In this document: positions 10,094-20,390 of the stretch, one piece after another
Numbering within the stretch: the first letter of the stretch is position 1
Layout: each line of letters starts with the position of its first letter
Source: an uncultured SAR116 cluster alpha proteobacterium
GTDB taxonomy: Bacteria > Pseudomonadota > Alphaproteobacteria > Puniceispirillales > GCA-002684695
Assembly (NCBI GenBank): GCA_902539295.1
Contig: CACBIM010000006.1
Location: 1-64,000 of the forward strand
Direction: 5' to 3'
DNA length: 64,000 nt
The notes under the pieces: generated by a model
Database searches by the model: none
What the model saw: the letters and a program-made list of their open reading frames with translations, nothing else
What the model was told of the DNA's origin: nothing
Position numbers and translations under genes: made by a program

Positions 10094-11017
10094 ATGGAGT
10101 TTCAATTGAAGATTGGCATCCTTGGTGCTGGAGCAATGGGTATTTTATATGGAGGCCTTCTAAAAAGATTGGGGCACGACGTGAACTTAATTGTTAGAGA
10201 TTACAATAAAAAGAAACTTCTTGTTGATAAAGGTATATGCCTAAATTTAGATCTTGGAAGATTTACAGTTTATCCTGAAATACTTCACATTAAAGAAAGG
10301 TGTAGATTTGAAGTTATTATAGTTTTCACCAAAACAAATAATACAATTGAAGCTTTGAACACGTTTAAAGTAAACATAGATAAAGACACCTATTTAATGT
10401 CGCTACAAAATGGTTTAGGAAATCTTGAAAAACTATTAGTTTTCGCTGATAGATCTAAAATTATTTATGGAACAACAATGGCTCCTGCTGATTTAAATGG
10501 GATTAGGGAGGTCTCCTCCTTTGGTTCACATCTTAGTCAGTTTAAGTCAGGTGATTCTAAAAATGATAGTTTTGTTAAACAAATTGCAGAGCAATTTGAG
10601 TTGTCTGGTCTTCATTCTAAAGTTAATACGAATGTCGATGATGTAATTTGGGATAAAGTAGCCTTTAATACTGCAATGAATACTATTTGTGCGCTTTTAG
10701 AAATCACTCCAAAAACTATTGAAAATAATAAATACCTTAAGAAATTTGCCCTCAATGTAGCAAAGGAAACATGTACAATTGGAAAGGCATTCGGTATTAA
10801 AATTAATGAAATGAATATAGCTAACAATATAAAATTATCATGCAAAGAACATGGAGAACATAAACCCTCAATGCTGCAAGATGTTTTATTAAAAAAGAAA
10901 ACTGAAATAGATTCATTGAATGGTGAAGTAGTAAGAATTGGATCTAAATTGAAAATCAGCACGCCACTTAATACATCATTGCTTAACTTAATTAAAGCAA
11001 AGGAAAATAACTACTAG
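10094..11017 (+). CDS. ketopantoate reductase family (PanE/ApbA) protein
   Basis: IGILGAGAMGILYGGLL, QNGLGN, WDKVAFNTAMNTICALL motifs. Confidence 0.88.
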   Translation: MEFQLKIGILGAGAMGILYGGLLKRLGHDVNLIVRDYNKKKLLVDKGICLNLDLGRFTVYPEILHIKERCRFEVIIVFTKTNNTIEALNTFKVNIDKDTYLMSLQNGLGNLEKLLVFADRSKIIYGTTMAPADLNGIREVSSFGSHLSQFKSGDSKNDSFVKQIAEQFELSGLHSKVNTNVDDVIWDKVAFNTAMNTICALLEITPKTIENNKYLKKFALNVAKETCTIGKAFGIKINEMNIANNIKLSCKEHGEHKPSMLQDVLLKKKTEIDSLNGEVVRIGSKLKISTPLNTSLLNLIKAKENNY

Positions 11018-11110
11018 AAAAATAAAACCATTTTATAAATTCAATCATTGAATGTTTGTTAAAAATAATAGAAACTTTTCTATGTTTGTTGAGAAAACTA
11101 AAGGCAAAAA

Positions 11111-11353
11111 TTGAGATTTAAAATTAAATATCACGTAGTTTATGATATGGATTATGGTTCATCTACAAAAAGGTATGGCGATTATATTTTAGATGACAAA
11201 AACGTAAAAAATCCATTCGAGGCAGAAAATAAAGTAAAAGAGTTATTTATGAATGGCTCTGATCCAGATTTAAATCCATACTTCAATCTCACCAGAGGAA
11301 AAATACTCTCAAAAACAATAATGATTGACCAATTAGAGCGTTTAAAAAGTTGA
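11111..11353 (+). CDS. hypothetical protein (80 aa, TTG start)
   Basis: ORF track; short, no recognised family. Confidence 0.45.
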   Translation: MRFKIKYHVVYDMDYGSSTKRYGDYILDDKNVKNPFEAENKVKELFMNGSDPDLNPYFNLTRGKILSKTIMIDQLERLKS

Positions 11354-11388
11354 TGCAAATTTAATTAATATAAATCTTAAAAACTTCT

Positions 11389-13023
11389 CTAATTAAATCT
11401 AGAATTAATCATCTCTGATGCCTTATGAGCGACCATTATAGTGGGAGCATTAGTATTTGCAGAAGTTATATTTGGAAAAATTGAAGCGTCTACAACTCGC
11501 AAGCCACTGACACCATGAACCAATAAGTTTTTATCAACAACTGAAGATTTAGGATCGTTTCCCATCCTGCAGGTGCAAGACGGATGATAAATAGTTGAAG
11601 CCCTCTCTTTAAAGTCATCAATTATTTCATTATCGTTCATAGAAGATAAACTAGTATTTGGTTTTTCAAGTAACAAACTCTTTATAGCTTCTGTCTTTTC
11701 CATTTGCTCTATTAATCTTGCTCCTTTGACTATATCATCTAGGTCAGCTTTATCAGTTAAGTAATTATAATTAATCTTTGGTTCGTCATAAATATTAGGA
11801 GAACATATGTTAATTTCACCTCTACTTGTTGGCCTGCAGGGATTGAAACTTAAAATAAAGCCTGGATGTGTATCAGTTTTTAATAATGGTCTCTTATTCC
11901 CTTCCCTAATACTGTATGTTACTGGGTTAAGATATAATTGAATATTTGGATTTTTTTCTGACTTAGATGTTTTTACTAAACCACCAATTTGGTTTACACT
12001 TAGTGAAAATGCACCTGAGTTAAATAGTGCATATTTCAAAGCTGAAGAAATTCTTCCAGGCCAACTTCCTAAGACTTGATTTAGGGTTGGTATCTTGGAC
12101 TTATAATAATAGTTTACACCAACATGATCTTGTAGATGTTTTCCTACATTTGGTTGATCGATGACAGTATTTATACCAAATTTATCTAATAATATTTTTG
12201 GGCCAATACCTGATATTTGAAGCAATTGTGGTGTATTAATAGCACCTGCACATATTATTATTTCTTTACTAGCCTTAATTACTTTTTCTTCTTTACCAAG
12301 AAAACTTTGAAGGTCACAAGTTACTGAAATTGCTTTTTTATTGCTAAAATTAATTTTTTTTACAATTGAATTTGTTAATATAGTTAAATTAGATCTTGAT
12401 TTTGATGGATTTAAAAAAGCCTTTGCACTTGAATGACGCTTTCCTCCTTTGGTTGTTATTAGATAGGGACCAACTCCATCACCCTCGAAATATCCATTTT
12501 GACTGTTGGAAAACTGTAACTGTGAACACGCGTCCAAAAAATATTTTTTAAGAGGATGATAATCTTTCCATGGATTGGTAATGCTCAAAGTATTAACTTT
12601 TATATTATTTTTAGAAATATAATCGTCACTAAATGAAAAATTTTCATATTCATTAAAATAGGTTAATAAAGATTTATAATTCCATTCCTCAGAAGTAAAT
12701 TTAGACCAATCATCATAATCAGATTTGTGACCTCTGTGATAAACCATTGCATTAATCGAACTAGATCCACCAATTACTTTACCTCTTGGAGTAAAAACTT
12801 TTCTGTTGTTTAATTCAGTTTCTTTTTCTGAGAGGTATGACCAATTATATTTTTGGTGAGTAAAAAGAATTCCATAACCAATTGGTGTATTAACCCAGAA
12901 GCTTCTGTCATCTGGGCCAGCTTCTATTAGTAACACTTTATTTTTACCAGAAGCACTGAGTTTATCTGCTAAAACACATCCAGCTGATCCTGCCCCAACA
13001 ATTATGAAGTCATACTTATCCAT
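11389..13023 (-). CDS. GMC-family FAD oxidoreductase (choline/alcohol dehydrogenase-like)
   Basis: DFIIVGAGSAGCVLADKLS, GGSSSINAMVYHRGH, GPKILLDKFGI, C-terminal YHPSCTCRMG...ANTNAPTIMVAHKASEMI. Confidence 0.94.
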   Translation of the reverse strand: MDKYDFIIVGAGSAGCVLADKLSASGKNKVLLIEAGPDDRSFWVNTPIGYGILFTHQKYNWSYLSEKETELNNRKVFTPRGKVIGGSSSINAMVYHRGHKSDYDDWSKFTSEEWNYKSLLTYFNEYENFSFSDDYISKNNIKVNTLSITNPWKDYHPLKKYFLDACSQLQFSNSQNGYFEGDGVGPYLITTKGGKRHSSAKAFLNPSKSRSNLTILTNSIVKKINFSNKKAISVTCDLQSFLGKEEKVIKASKEIIICAGAINTPQLLQISGIGPKILLDKFGINTVIDQPNVGKHLQDHVGVNYYYKSKIPTLNQVLGSWPGRISSALKYALFNSGAFSLSVNQIGGLVKTSKSEKNPNIQLYLNPVTYSIREGNKRPLLKTDTHPGFILSFNPCRPTSRGEINICSPNIYDEPKINYNYLTDKADLDDIVKGARLIEQMEKTEAIKSLLLEKPNTSLSSMNDNEIIDDFKERASTIYHPSCTCRMGNDPKSSVVDKNLLVHGVSGLRVVDASIFPNITSANTNAPTIMVAHKASEMINSRFN

Positions 13024-13030
13024 TAAATGA

Positions 13031-14449
13031 TCATTTACCCATAATAGCTTTCACCTCAAGATATTCCTCTAAACCCCATTCAGCCTTCTCTCTTCCATTC
13101 CCAGATTGTTTGTATCCTCCAAAGGGTGCATCAGATCCTGCACTCCCATAGTTTAAATGTATTTGTCCAGCGTTTAGCTCTCTTGCGTATTTCATTAATT
13201 CATTGGGATCTGCTCCAGAAACATACGCGGCTAGTCCATATTCTGTATCATTTGCAATATCAATGGCATCTTCAAAATCATTATATGTAATAATAGATAA
13301 AACAGGGCCAAAAATTTCTTCTCTAGCAATTTCCATATCGTTTGAAACACCACCGAATATAGTTGGTTTAACATAATATCCAGTCTCTAAACCTTGAGGT
13401 TTACCCAAACCACCAGATATTAAATTTGCACCATTATCAAGCCCACTTTGAATAAGCTTTTGAACTTTAATATATTGTGTTTCACTAACAAGTGGCCCTA
13501 TATCAGTCTTATCTGAACCAGGATCGCCAGTAACAATTTTGTTATTTGCCTCAATAGCAATTTCTAATGCTTCATCATAACGTTTTTTTGGAACAAGCAT
13601 TCTAGTTGGTGCATTACAAGACTGTCCTGTATTACTCATACAACTCTTCACACCTTCAGATACTGATATTTTAAAATTTTCATCATCTAAAATTATATTA
13701 GGAGATTTTCCGCCTAATTCTTGGCAAACCCTTTTAACAGAATTTGCAGACGCTCTTGCAACAGCAATTCCTCCCCTGGTTGATCCAGTAAATGACATCA
13801 TGTCTATTCCAACATGGTTAGACATTGCCTCTCCAACGACAGGACCTAGCCCATTAACTAAATTAAACACTCCTTTAGGAACACCAGCCTCATGGAAAAT
13901 TTCTGCTATAACCATTGAAGATAGTGGAGCAATTTCACTTGGCTTTAATACAGCAGTACACCCTGAAGCTAAACATGGAGCTAACTTTGAAACAACCTGA
14001 TTTATTGGCCAATTCCAAGGAGTTATTAACCCACAAACTCCTATTGGCTCATGTCGCACAATATAACTTCCGTGTTTATATTCAAATTTATGGTTTTCTA
14101 AAACTCTTATAGCAGTTTTCAAGTGAGACAATCCAACAGTTGCTTGACTTCCTCTTGCTAAACTATTTGGCGCACCCATTTCAGTTTGAATAGCAGTAGC
14201 AATATCATCAAACCTCTTTTTATAGATATTTCTTATTTCAGTTAGTAACTCAACTCTTTCTGAAACCAATGTTTTTGAAAAACTTTGAAAAGCATTTCGT
14301 GCCGCTTGTACCGCTTTATCAACATCCTCTTTTGAACCAATACTTACATTTCCTATGCTCTCTTCTGAAGCTGGATTTATGACAGGAATTGAATTTGGTT
14401 CAATAGGATCAACCCAATTACCATCTATATAGAATTTTGACAAGTTCAT
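13031..14449 (-). CDS. aldehyde dehydrogenase family protein
   Basis: LITPWNWPINQ, FTGSTRGG, ELGGKSPNIIL, NTGQSCNAPTR catalytic Cys motif, EEIFGPVLSI. Confidence 0.95.
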   Translation of the reverse strand: MNLSKFYIDGNWVDPIEPNSIPVINPASEESIGNVSIGSKEDVDKAVQAARNAFQSFSKTLVSERVELLTEIRNIYKKRFDDIATAIQTEMGAPNSLARGSQATVGLSHLKTAIRVLENHKFEYKHGSYIVRHEPIGVCGLITPWNWPINQVVSKLAPCLASGCTAVLKPSEIAPLSSMVIAEIFHEAGVPKGVFNLVNGLGPVVGEAMSNHVGIDMMSFTGSTRGGIAVARASANSVKRVCQELGGKSPNIILDDENFKISVSEGVKSCMSNTGQSCNAPTRMLVPKKRYDEALEIAIEANNKIVTGDPGSDKTDIGPLVSETQYIKVQKLIQSGLDNGANLISGGLGKPQGLETGYYVKPTIFGGVSNDMEIAREEIFGPVLSIITYNDFEDAIDIANDTEYGLAAYVSGADPNELMKYARELNAGQIHLNYGSAGSDAPFGGYKQSGNGREKAEWGLEEYLEVKAIMGK

Positions 14450-14550
14450 TATTTGCTACCTTTAGTTTAAAATTATAAATAATAAATATTTTTGTATGAT
14501 ATTATCTAGAAAAGTCAAAAAATTATATAAAATAACAATTTAAAATATTT

Positions 14551-16770
14551 ATGAATATTTGGGGAAAAAAAATTAAGTGTTTGCATTGCGACACTAAATT
14601 TTACGACTTTAAGCAAAAAGATAGTAAATGCCCAAAATGCTCTAAGAGCCAAGTGGTTAAATTCAAAACTTATAAAAAAACTGATACAAAAAAAATTCTT
14701 GATTTATTTTATTATGATGGAAATACAAAAATATTTTCTGAACAAAATATACCACTTACTATTGATGAAAAAATCAAATTAAAATTAGGTTGGTATATTA
14801 CTGAGCTAATAGACAAAAAAAAGAAAATTGTAAAATCTAAAAATGAAATAATTTTTTTAGAAAAACCTCCCTTAAATGGTTTGCAGCAAGTTCTTGCTGG
14901 ATTTAGATTTCCTGGAATTGGCAACGAGAATAGCAATAAAATAATTAATCACCCAGATTTTTCATTACAATTGCTTTCTTTGGATGCCAAAACAATTGAA
15001 GATAGATTAAATTTATCTCATAAGATAGCTAGCACCATTTCCATAACATGGAAAATAAAAACAGATGAAATTATCTTAGAAGTAATTCTTAAGGAGTTAA
15101 GTTTTACTAATTCTCAAATTAAGTACTTTCAAGACAATTCTAAAGATGGACTAATATCTTTAATTAACAGCAATCCTTCAGATTTACTAGGATACATACC
15201 AAGAGTAAACTTTGAACAACTAAATAATATTTACAAAAGACTCAGTTTAAAACCTACAGAAAAAGAGTTTGCAATTGCAGCCTCAAGATTTTGGTTGTCT
15301 CAAACTGAAGATAGAAGAGGACATACATGTGCGCCTGAAGTTAAAGTTAAAGAAGAAGCCTCTAGGCTCTCAAATTTAAGTATTGAAAAAATACAAAATT
15401 ATTTAGATGAAGAAGATAGTTTATTTTTCAGAGATTTTCGTTTTGATAAAAAAGTATTGAGCTCAAAGTTTTCTTACCAAAGAGACAAGTCAATAGTAGA
15501 CGAAATAATTCGATTACAGAAAAATTTTATAAAACCAAAAATTTCTAACTTGCTTCGCAAAAAAGACTTAAGTATGCCCGAAAAAATAAAATTATCAAAA
15601 GAACAAATCCTTTCAATAAATAGATCTTTAAAACAATCTTTTTCAATAATTACTGGAGGTCCAGGTTCAGGAAAAAGTACATTAATAGTAGGACTAGTCG
15701 AAAGCTTAAGAAAAATAGGCAAAAAAATAGTTATTTGTGCTCCAACTGGAAGAGCTGCCAAAAGATTAACAGAGTATAAAGAACTGCGTTCTCTAGAACC
15801 AACAACTATTCATATGCATTTAACTGTCATTAGAAACAAACTGAAGCAAAAATACGATACAATAATTATTGATGAAGCCTCAATGGTGGATATAAATCTT
15901 TTCCTTGAACTTATACAAAGCATTCCCAATGGATCAAATATCATTTTAGTAGGAGACGCTGATCAATTGCCACCTATTGGTCCTGGTCAACCATTTAAAG
16001 ATATGATTGAGTCAAAAAAGGTCAATATTTCAAAACTTTCTGGTAATTTTAGACAAGATAATCTCAGTAATATAATTAAAGCTTCACGATCAATTATTAC
16101 AGGTAAGTTGCCTTCTATGGAAACTGACTTTAAAAATAGTGACTTTATTTTTATTGAATGTAATAAATCCAATCAAAAAAATTTAATTTTAAATTTATTT
16201 TTTGAAAAGGTGCCTACATTACTTAAAAATACACAAGAGAGCATCCAGATATTATCACCCATGCATAAGGGCAATGTTGGAATAAAATTTCTTAATTATG
16301 ACATACAACAAAAACTTACCAGCAACAGTGAATTGTTATTTGAAAGGAAAGATAAAAGCTTAAAATTATTTGGTGGTGATAAAGTAATACAAACCTCAAA
16401 TAACTATGACTTAATGGTAATGAATGGTGACATAGGACATGTAAGTAAAAAAATTGAAAATAAAATTATAGTTAATTTTGATAATCGGGAAGTTGAATAC
16501 TCAGGTTTAGATTTGTATGACCTTGATTTAGCTTATGCAATTTCAATTCATAAAAGCCAAGGTTCTGAATACTCTGCTGTAATTATACCTATAAATAGTG
16601 AGCATATTCATATGCTATCAAGAAATTTACTTTATACAGCTATTACAAGAGGTAAAAAATTAGTTGTATTAGTTGGAGAAAAAAATATTTTTGAAAATGC
16701 AATAAATGCATTTTGGAAAGATACAAGATATACAAATCTAGTGTCTGCCATGCAAAGCAATATTAATTAA
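14551..16770 (+). CDS. RecD2-like ATP-dependent helicase with N-terminal zinc-ribbon
   Basis: ITGGPGSGKSTLIVGL Walker A, IIDEASMVD, LVGDADQLPPIGPGQPF, YAISIHKSQGSEYSAVIIP; N-terminal CLHCDTKFYDF...CPKC. Confidence 0.85.
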   Translation: MNIWGKKIKCLHCDTKFYDFKQKDSKCPKCSKSQVVKFKTYKKTDTKKILDLFYYDGNTKIFSEQNIPLTIDEKIKLKLGWYITELIDKKKKIVKSKNEIIFLEKPPLNGLQQVLAGFRFPGIGNENSNKIINHPDFSLQLLSLDAKTIEDRLNLSHKIASTISITWKIKTDEIILEVILKELSFTNSQIKYFQDNSKDGLISLINSNPSDLLGYIPRVNFEQLNNIYKRLSLKPTEKEFAIAASRFWLSQTEDRRGHTCAPEVKVKEEASRLSNLSIEKIQNYLDEEDSLFFRDFRFDKKVLSSKFSYQRDKSIVDEIIRLQKNFIKPKISNLLRKKDLSMPEKIKLSKEQILSINRSLKQSFSIITGGPGSGKSTLIVGLVESLRKIGKKIVICAPTGRAAKRLTEYKELRSLEPTTIHMHLTVIRNKLKQKYDTIIIDEASMVDINLFLELIQSIPNGSNIILVGDADQLPPIGPGQPFKDMIESKKVNISKLSGNFRQDNLSNIIKASRSIITGKLPSMETDFKNSDFIFIECNKSNQKNLILNLFFEKVPTLLKNTQESIQILSPMHKGNVGIKFLNYDIQQKLTSNSELLFERKDKSLKLFGGDKVIQTSNNYDLMVMNGDIGHVSKKIENKIIVNFDNREVEYSGLDLYDLDLAYAISIHKSQGSEYSAVIIPINSEHIHMLSRNLLYTAITRGKKLVVLVGEKNIFENAINAFWKDTRYTNLVSAMQSNIN

Positions 16771-16798
16771 TACCTATATTATGTTTTAAGGAAGTTTA

Positions 16799-17995
16799 AT
16801 GGAAGATAAATCAATACTAAATATTGACACTCGCAATAAAAGATTACTTATTAGAGCAGATCTTAATGTTCCTATAAATAATAATAAAATTTCAGATGAA
16901 ACCAGAATAGAAAGATTTTGCAGCGGGGTTTCCAAGCTTCTTAAAAAAAATGCTAAAATAATTATAATCACACATTTGGGCAGGCCTAAAGGTAAAGAAG
17001 ACTTATCACTTTCTAATAGAATACTTTTAAAACCCCTTAAAAAATATTTAAATAAAGAAATTATATTTTCAAGTAATCCAATTTCCACTTCAGCAATTGA
17101 AGGTTCAAAGAGATTAAAAAATAATCAAATACTGCTTTGTGAGAATATTAGGTTTCATCCTGAGGAAGAAGAAGATGATACAATATTTGCCGAAAAACTA
17201 TCAAGTCTTGGGGATATTTATGTAAATGATGCATTTTCCTGCTGTCATAGAGCTCATTCATCAACACATTCTATTACAAACTTTTTGCCATCATACTTTG
17301 GCCCAATGTTGTGTGAAGAGATTTCAGCTTTAAATAGAACTTTAGAAAATCCATCTAAGCCATCACTAGCAATTATTGGAGGTTCTAAAGTATCTACTAA
17401 AATCTCAGTCCTAAAAAATTTAGTATTGAAATTGGATAGCATTATAATTGGTGGTGGAATGGCTAATACATTCCTGTTTGCTAAAGGAGCACCTATGGGA
17501 AATTCACTATATGAGCCTGATTTAAAAGATACGGCAAATGAGATACTCACTTTTAGCAAGCAAAACAATTGTAATATCCTTTTACCGGTAGATATTATTA
17601 CAGCAAATAAATTAGAAAAAAATATTAAAACAAATACATCAAATTATGATGAATGCCCTTCAAACCAAATGATTTTAGATGTTGGTCAAAAATCAATTGA
17701 ACTTTTCAAACAGGCAATTAATTCAAGTAAAACTATTTTATGGAATGGTCCACTGGGTGCATTTGAAATTAAGCCATTTGACAATTCAACGAATTTACTA
17801 GCTAAATATACTGGTCAAAATACCTTACTAGAAAAATGCATTTCAGTTGCTGGTGGAGGTGATACCGTCTCAGCTCTAAATTCAGTGAAAGTAACTCAAC
17901 AATTTTCTTATGTGTCGTCAGCGGGAGGAGCTTTCTTAGAGTGGCTTGAAGGGAAAAAACTTCCAGGCATTGAAGCTATAAAATCAAGTAAATGA
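16799..17995 (+). CDS. pgk: phosphoglycerate kinase
   Basis: LLIRADLNVPI, THLGRPKG, LLCENIRFHPEEE, GGSKVSTKI, LWNGPLGAFE, SSAGGAFLEWLEGKKLPGI. Confidence 0.97.
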   Translation: MEDKSILNIDTRNKRLLIRADLNVPINNNKISDETRIERFCSGVSKLLKKNAKIIIITHLGRPKGKEDLSLSNRILLKPLKKYLNKEIIFSSNPISTSAIEGSKRLKNNQILLCENIRFHPEEEEDDTIFAEKLSSLGDIYVNDAFSCCHRAHSSTHSITNFLPSYFGPMLCEEISALNRTLENPSKPSLAIIGGSKVSTKISVLKNLVLKLDSIIIGGGMANTFLFAKGAPMGNSLYEPDLKDTANEILTFSKQNNCNILLPVDIITANKLEKNIKTNTSNYDECPSNQMILDVGQKSIELFKQAINSSKTILWNGPLGAFEIKPFDNSTNLLAKYTGQNTLLEKCISVAGGGDTVSALNSVKVTQQFSYVSSAGGAFLEWLEGKKLPGIEAIKSSK

Positions 17996-19063
17996 ATTAT
18001 TCGAACTATCAAACAAATGGCACTTATCAGGATCAAAGCCCACTTTAACAGAATCTCCTACTTTTATTTTTGAGTCTCCTTCAGTTTCAACAACTAGTGG
18101 TTCACCCTCTTTTTCTAGATATAGAAAAGTTCCTGACCCAAGTTTTTCAACAACAAAAACTTTACTCTCCCAAGAGGAAGATGATTTTTTATTTACCAAT
18201 AAATGTTCAGGTCTAACACCAAGTGTAACTTGGTCACCTGAGCTAGAAGTTTTCGATGTTTTAGGTATAACAATATCTGAGGACCCAAATAAATCAACTT
18301 TTGTACCTTTAGAATTACTGCTAAGAATTTTTGTATTGATAAAATTCATTTTTGGAGAGCCTATAAAGCCACCTACAAATAAATTACTAGGGTTATTGTA
18401 AAGCTGCATCGGACCACCAGATTGTGAAATTATACCTTGATCTAATACAACAATTTCATCTGCCATTGTCATAGCCTCAGTTTGGTCATGGGTTACATAA
18501 ATCATAGTTGCATCAAGTTGATCGTGAAGTTTTGCTAATTCAACTCTCATTTGCACTCTTAGAGCAGCATCAAGGTTAGAAAGAGGCTCATCAAATAAAA
18601 ATACTTTTGGTTTTCTTGTTATAGCTCTTCCAATTGCTACTCGTTGTCTTTGACCACCAGATAACTGCTTAGGTTTTCTCTGGAGGTAATCTTCTATTTG
18701 TAATATTTTAGCAGCTTCATGAACACGTTCTTCTATCTCATCTTTTGATCGTTTCTCTAATTTTAAGCCAAAAGCCATATTGTTAAATACAGTCATATGG
18801 GGATATAAAGCATATGACTGAAAAACCATCGCGATGTTTCTTTGTTTAGGGGCTAGATCATTTACTACAGTACCATCAATAGCAATTGTACCTGAATTAA
18901 TATCTTCTAAACCTGCAATCATTCTAAGGATTGTAGATTTACCACATCCACTTGGACCAACTAAAACTGTAAAAGATTGACTTTTTATATCTAATGAAAC
19001 GTCTTTAATAATATGGTTGCTACCATAATATTTATTAATTTTTTTTATATTTATTTCAGACAT
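17984..19063 (-). CDS. sugar ABC transporter ATP-binding protein (UgpC/MsmK/AglK type)
   Basis: GPSGCGKSTILRMIAGLE, LSGGQRQRVAIGRAI, FDEPLSNLDAALR, TOBE-type C-terminus GVRPEHL. Confidence 0.95.
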   Translation of the reverse strand: MSEINIKKINKYYGSNHIIKDVSLDIKSQSFTVLVGPSGCGKSTILRMIAGLEDINSGTIAIDGTVVNDLAPKQRNIAMVFQSYALYPHMTVFNNMAFGLKLEKRSKDEIEERVHEAAKILQIEDYLQRKPKQLSGGQRQRVAIGRAITRKPKVFLFDEPLSNLDAALRVQMRVELAKLHDQLDATMIYVTHDQTEAMTMADEIVVLDQGIISQSGGPMQLYNNPSNLFVGGFIGSPKMNFINTKILSSNSKGTKVDLFGSSDIVIPKTSKTSSSGDQVTLGVRPEHLLVNKKSSSSWESKVFVVEKLGSGTFLYLEKEGEPLVVETEGDSKIKVGDSVKVGFDPDKCHLFDSSNNSFT

Positions 19064-19071
19064 TTTTTCCT

Positions 19072-20388
19072 CTAATTCAAATAACCTAAAAATTCACTTT
19101 GTTTTTCAATAATATTATCTAAAAGTTTTTCCGCTGCAATAGCATTATCAACTACTGGGTCAGCTAGTAAAGCTAAATATGCAAAATGTTTGGATTTACT
19201 GAGTATTGCTTCAGTAGTTAACTGGATAACACCAACTTGAGAATTTAAAAGATTACCGAATCCCTTTGGATAATTCTCAAGAGTTATACCATGAATACCT
19301 TGATTATTAATTTTTGCAGGTACTTCAACTACTATTCTGTCAGGTAAACAATTAATATATTCATTATTTGGAATGTTTACTGCTGATTCTTCTAAGCCAG
19401 TATCTCCAATAATTGCTTCGATAATGGGTATTACCCTCTCGTGAGTTTCTGAATTATTTAAATCGAAAAAATGATTATAATGTTCAGCATCTTTGTAAAA
19501 ATTTAAACACTTCACTTTGTAATTATCATAGAAATCTAAAATCGCATCATGATCTGCAACGCTGTAAGCCCATTGAAGGTATTCACCTAAGTGGCTATCA
19601 GTAGTTATAGGTAAATATTTGTATTCTTGAAATAATTTCTTAAACACTCCTCTTTCAGCACCAGGCTTAGATTTAAATCCTTCATGTTGATTTACAAGAT
19701 CTGAGTAATAATCATCAAAATTTTTTCTTATAATAGGATATCCATCTTCACCTGTATCTTTATAATTAACATTGAGAAGAACACTAAAATGATTAAGACC
19801 ACCAGCCCTGAAATTAATATTTGAAAAATCTGTCTTCATTAAATCTGGCAATTGCCTTTCCATTGATGCTATTTCATGACATAGACCAATAAATTTTAGT
19901 TCAGGAAATTTTGTTGTCACAGCATGACAAATTCTTTGCATGGGATTTGAGTAATTAAAAACGAATGCTTCTGGGCATATTGAACTTATATCTTCACAAA
20001 TATCTAAAATAGGAGGTATAATTCTTAAAGCATGGAATAATCCGCCCGGGCCACCATTCTCACCATAAACTTGTTTAATTCCGTACTGAAGTGGAATTTT
20101 CCAATCTTGGTCCCATAAATTAAATCTGTGACCTACTTCAATAGATATAATACAAAAATCTGCATTTTTTAAAGCTTCTTGCCTGGAAGTTGTGGAACTG
20201 ATTTCTACATTAATATTTAATTTATCTTTAAAATCATCTGCTATTTTATGAGTTAACTTTAAACTTTCACCATTAATATCATGGAGTACTATTTTTGAAC
20301 CTTCTAAAGTTTTTGATTTAAAAATATCTCCAATTACACCTAAACCAAAATTTTGACTTCCCGCGCCAATTAAAACAATTTTTTTCAT
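19072..20388 (-). CDS. glycoside hydrolase family 4 protein (alpha-glucosidase/galactosidase-like)
   Basis: MKKIVLIGAGSQNFG...; FNYSNPMQRICHAV, GLCHEI, RAGGLNHFSVLL. Start trimmed from the ORF-track start (20505) to the internal ATG at 20386-20388, because the extension overlaps the permease gene. Confidence 0.9.
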   Translation of the reverse strand: MKKIVLIGAGSQNFGLGVIGDIFKSKTLEGSKIVLHDINGESLKLTHKIADDFKDKLNINVEISSTTSRQEALKNADFCIISIEVGHRFNLWDQDWKIPLQYGIKQVYGENGGPGGLFHALRIIPPILDICEDISSICPEAFVFNYSNPMQRICHAVTTKFPELKFIGLCHEIASMERQLPDLMKTDFSNINFRAGGLNHFSVLLNVNYKDTGEDGYPIIRKNFDDYYSDLVNQHEGFKSKPGAERGVFKKLFQEYKYLPITTDSHLGEYLQWAYSVADHDAILDFYDNYKVKCLNFYKDAEHYNHFFDLNNSETHERVIPIIEAIIGDTGLEESAVNIPNNEYINCLPDRIVVEVPAKINNQGIHGITLENYPKGFGNLLNSQVGVIQLTTEAILSKSKHFAYLALLADPVVDNAIAAEKLLDNIIEKQSEFLGYLN

Positions 20389-20390
20389 AT

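Noticed and set aside
11060-11085. Short inverted repeat ATTCAATCATTGAAT-like near 11039-11053 and other AT-rich inverted repeats
   Set aside because: Very short, AT-rich and without functional context; expected by chance at this base composition.
13800-14112. Antisense ORFs inside the aldehyde dehydrogenase gene
   Set aside because: Shadow ORFs opposite a clear gene; low-complexity translation.
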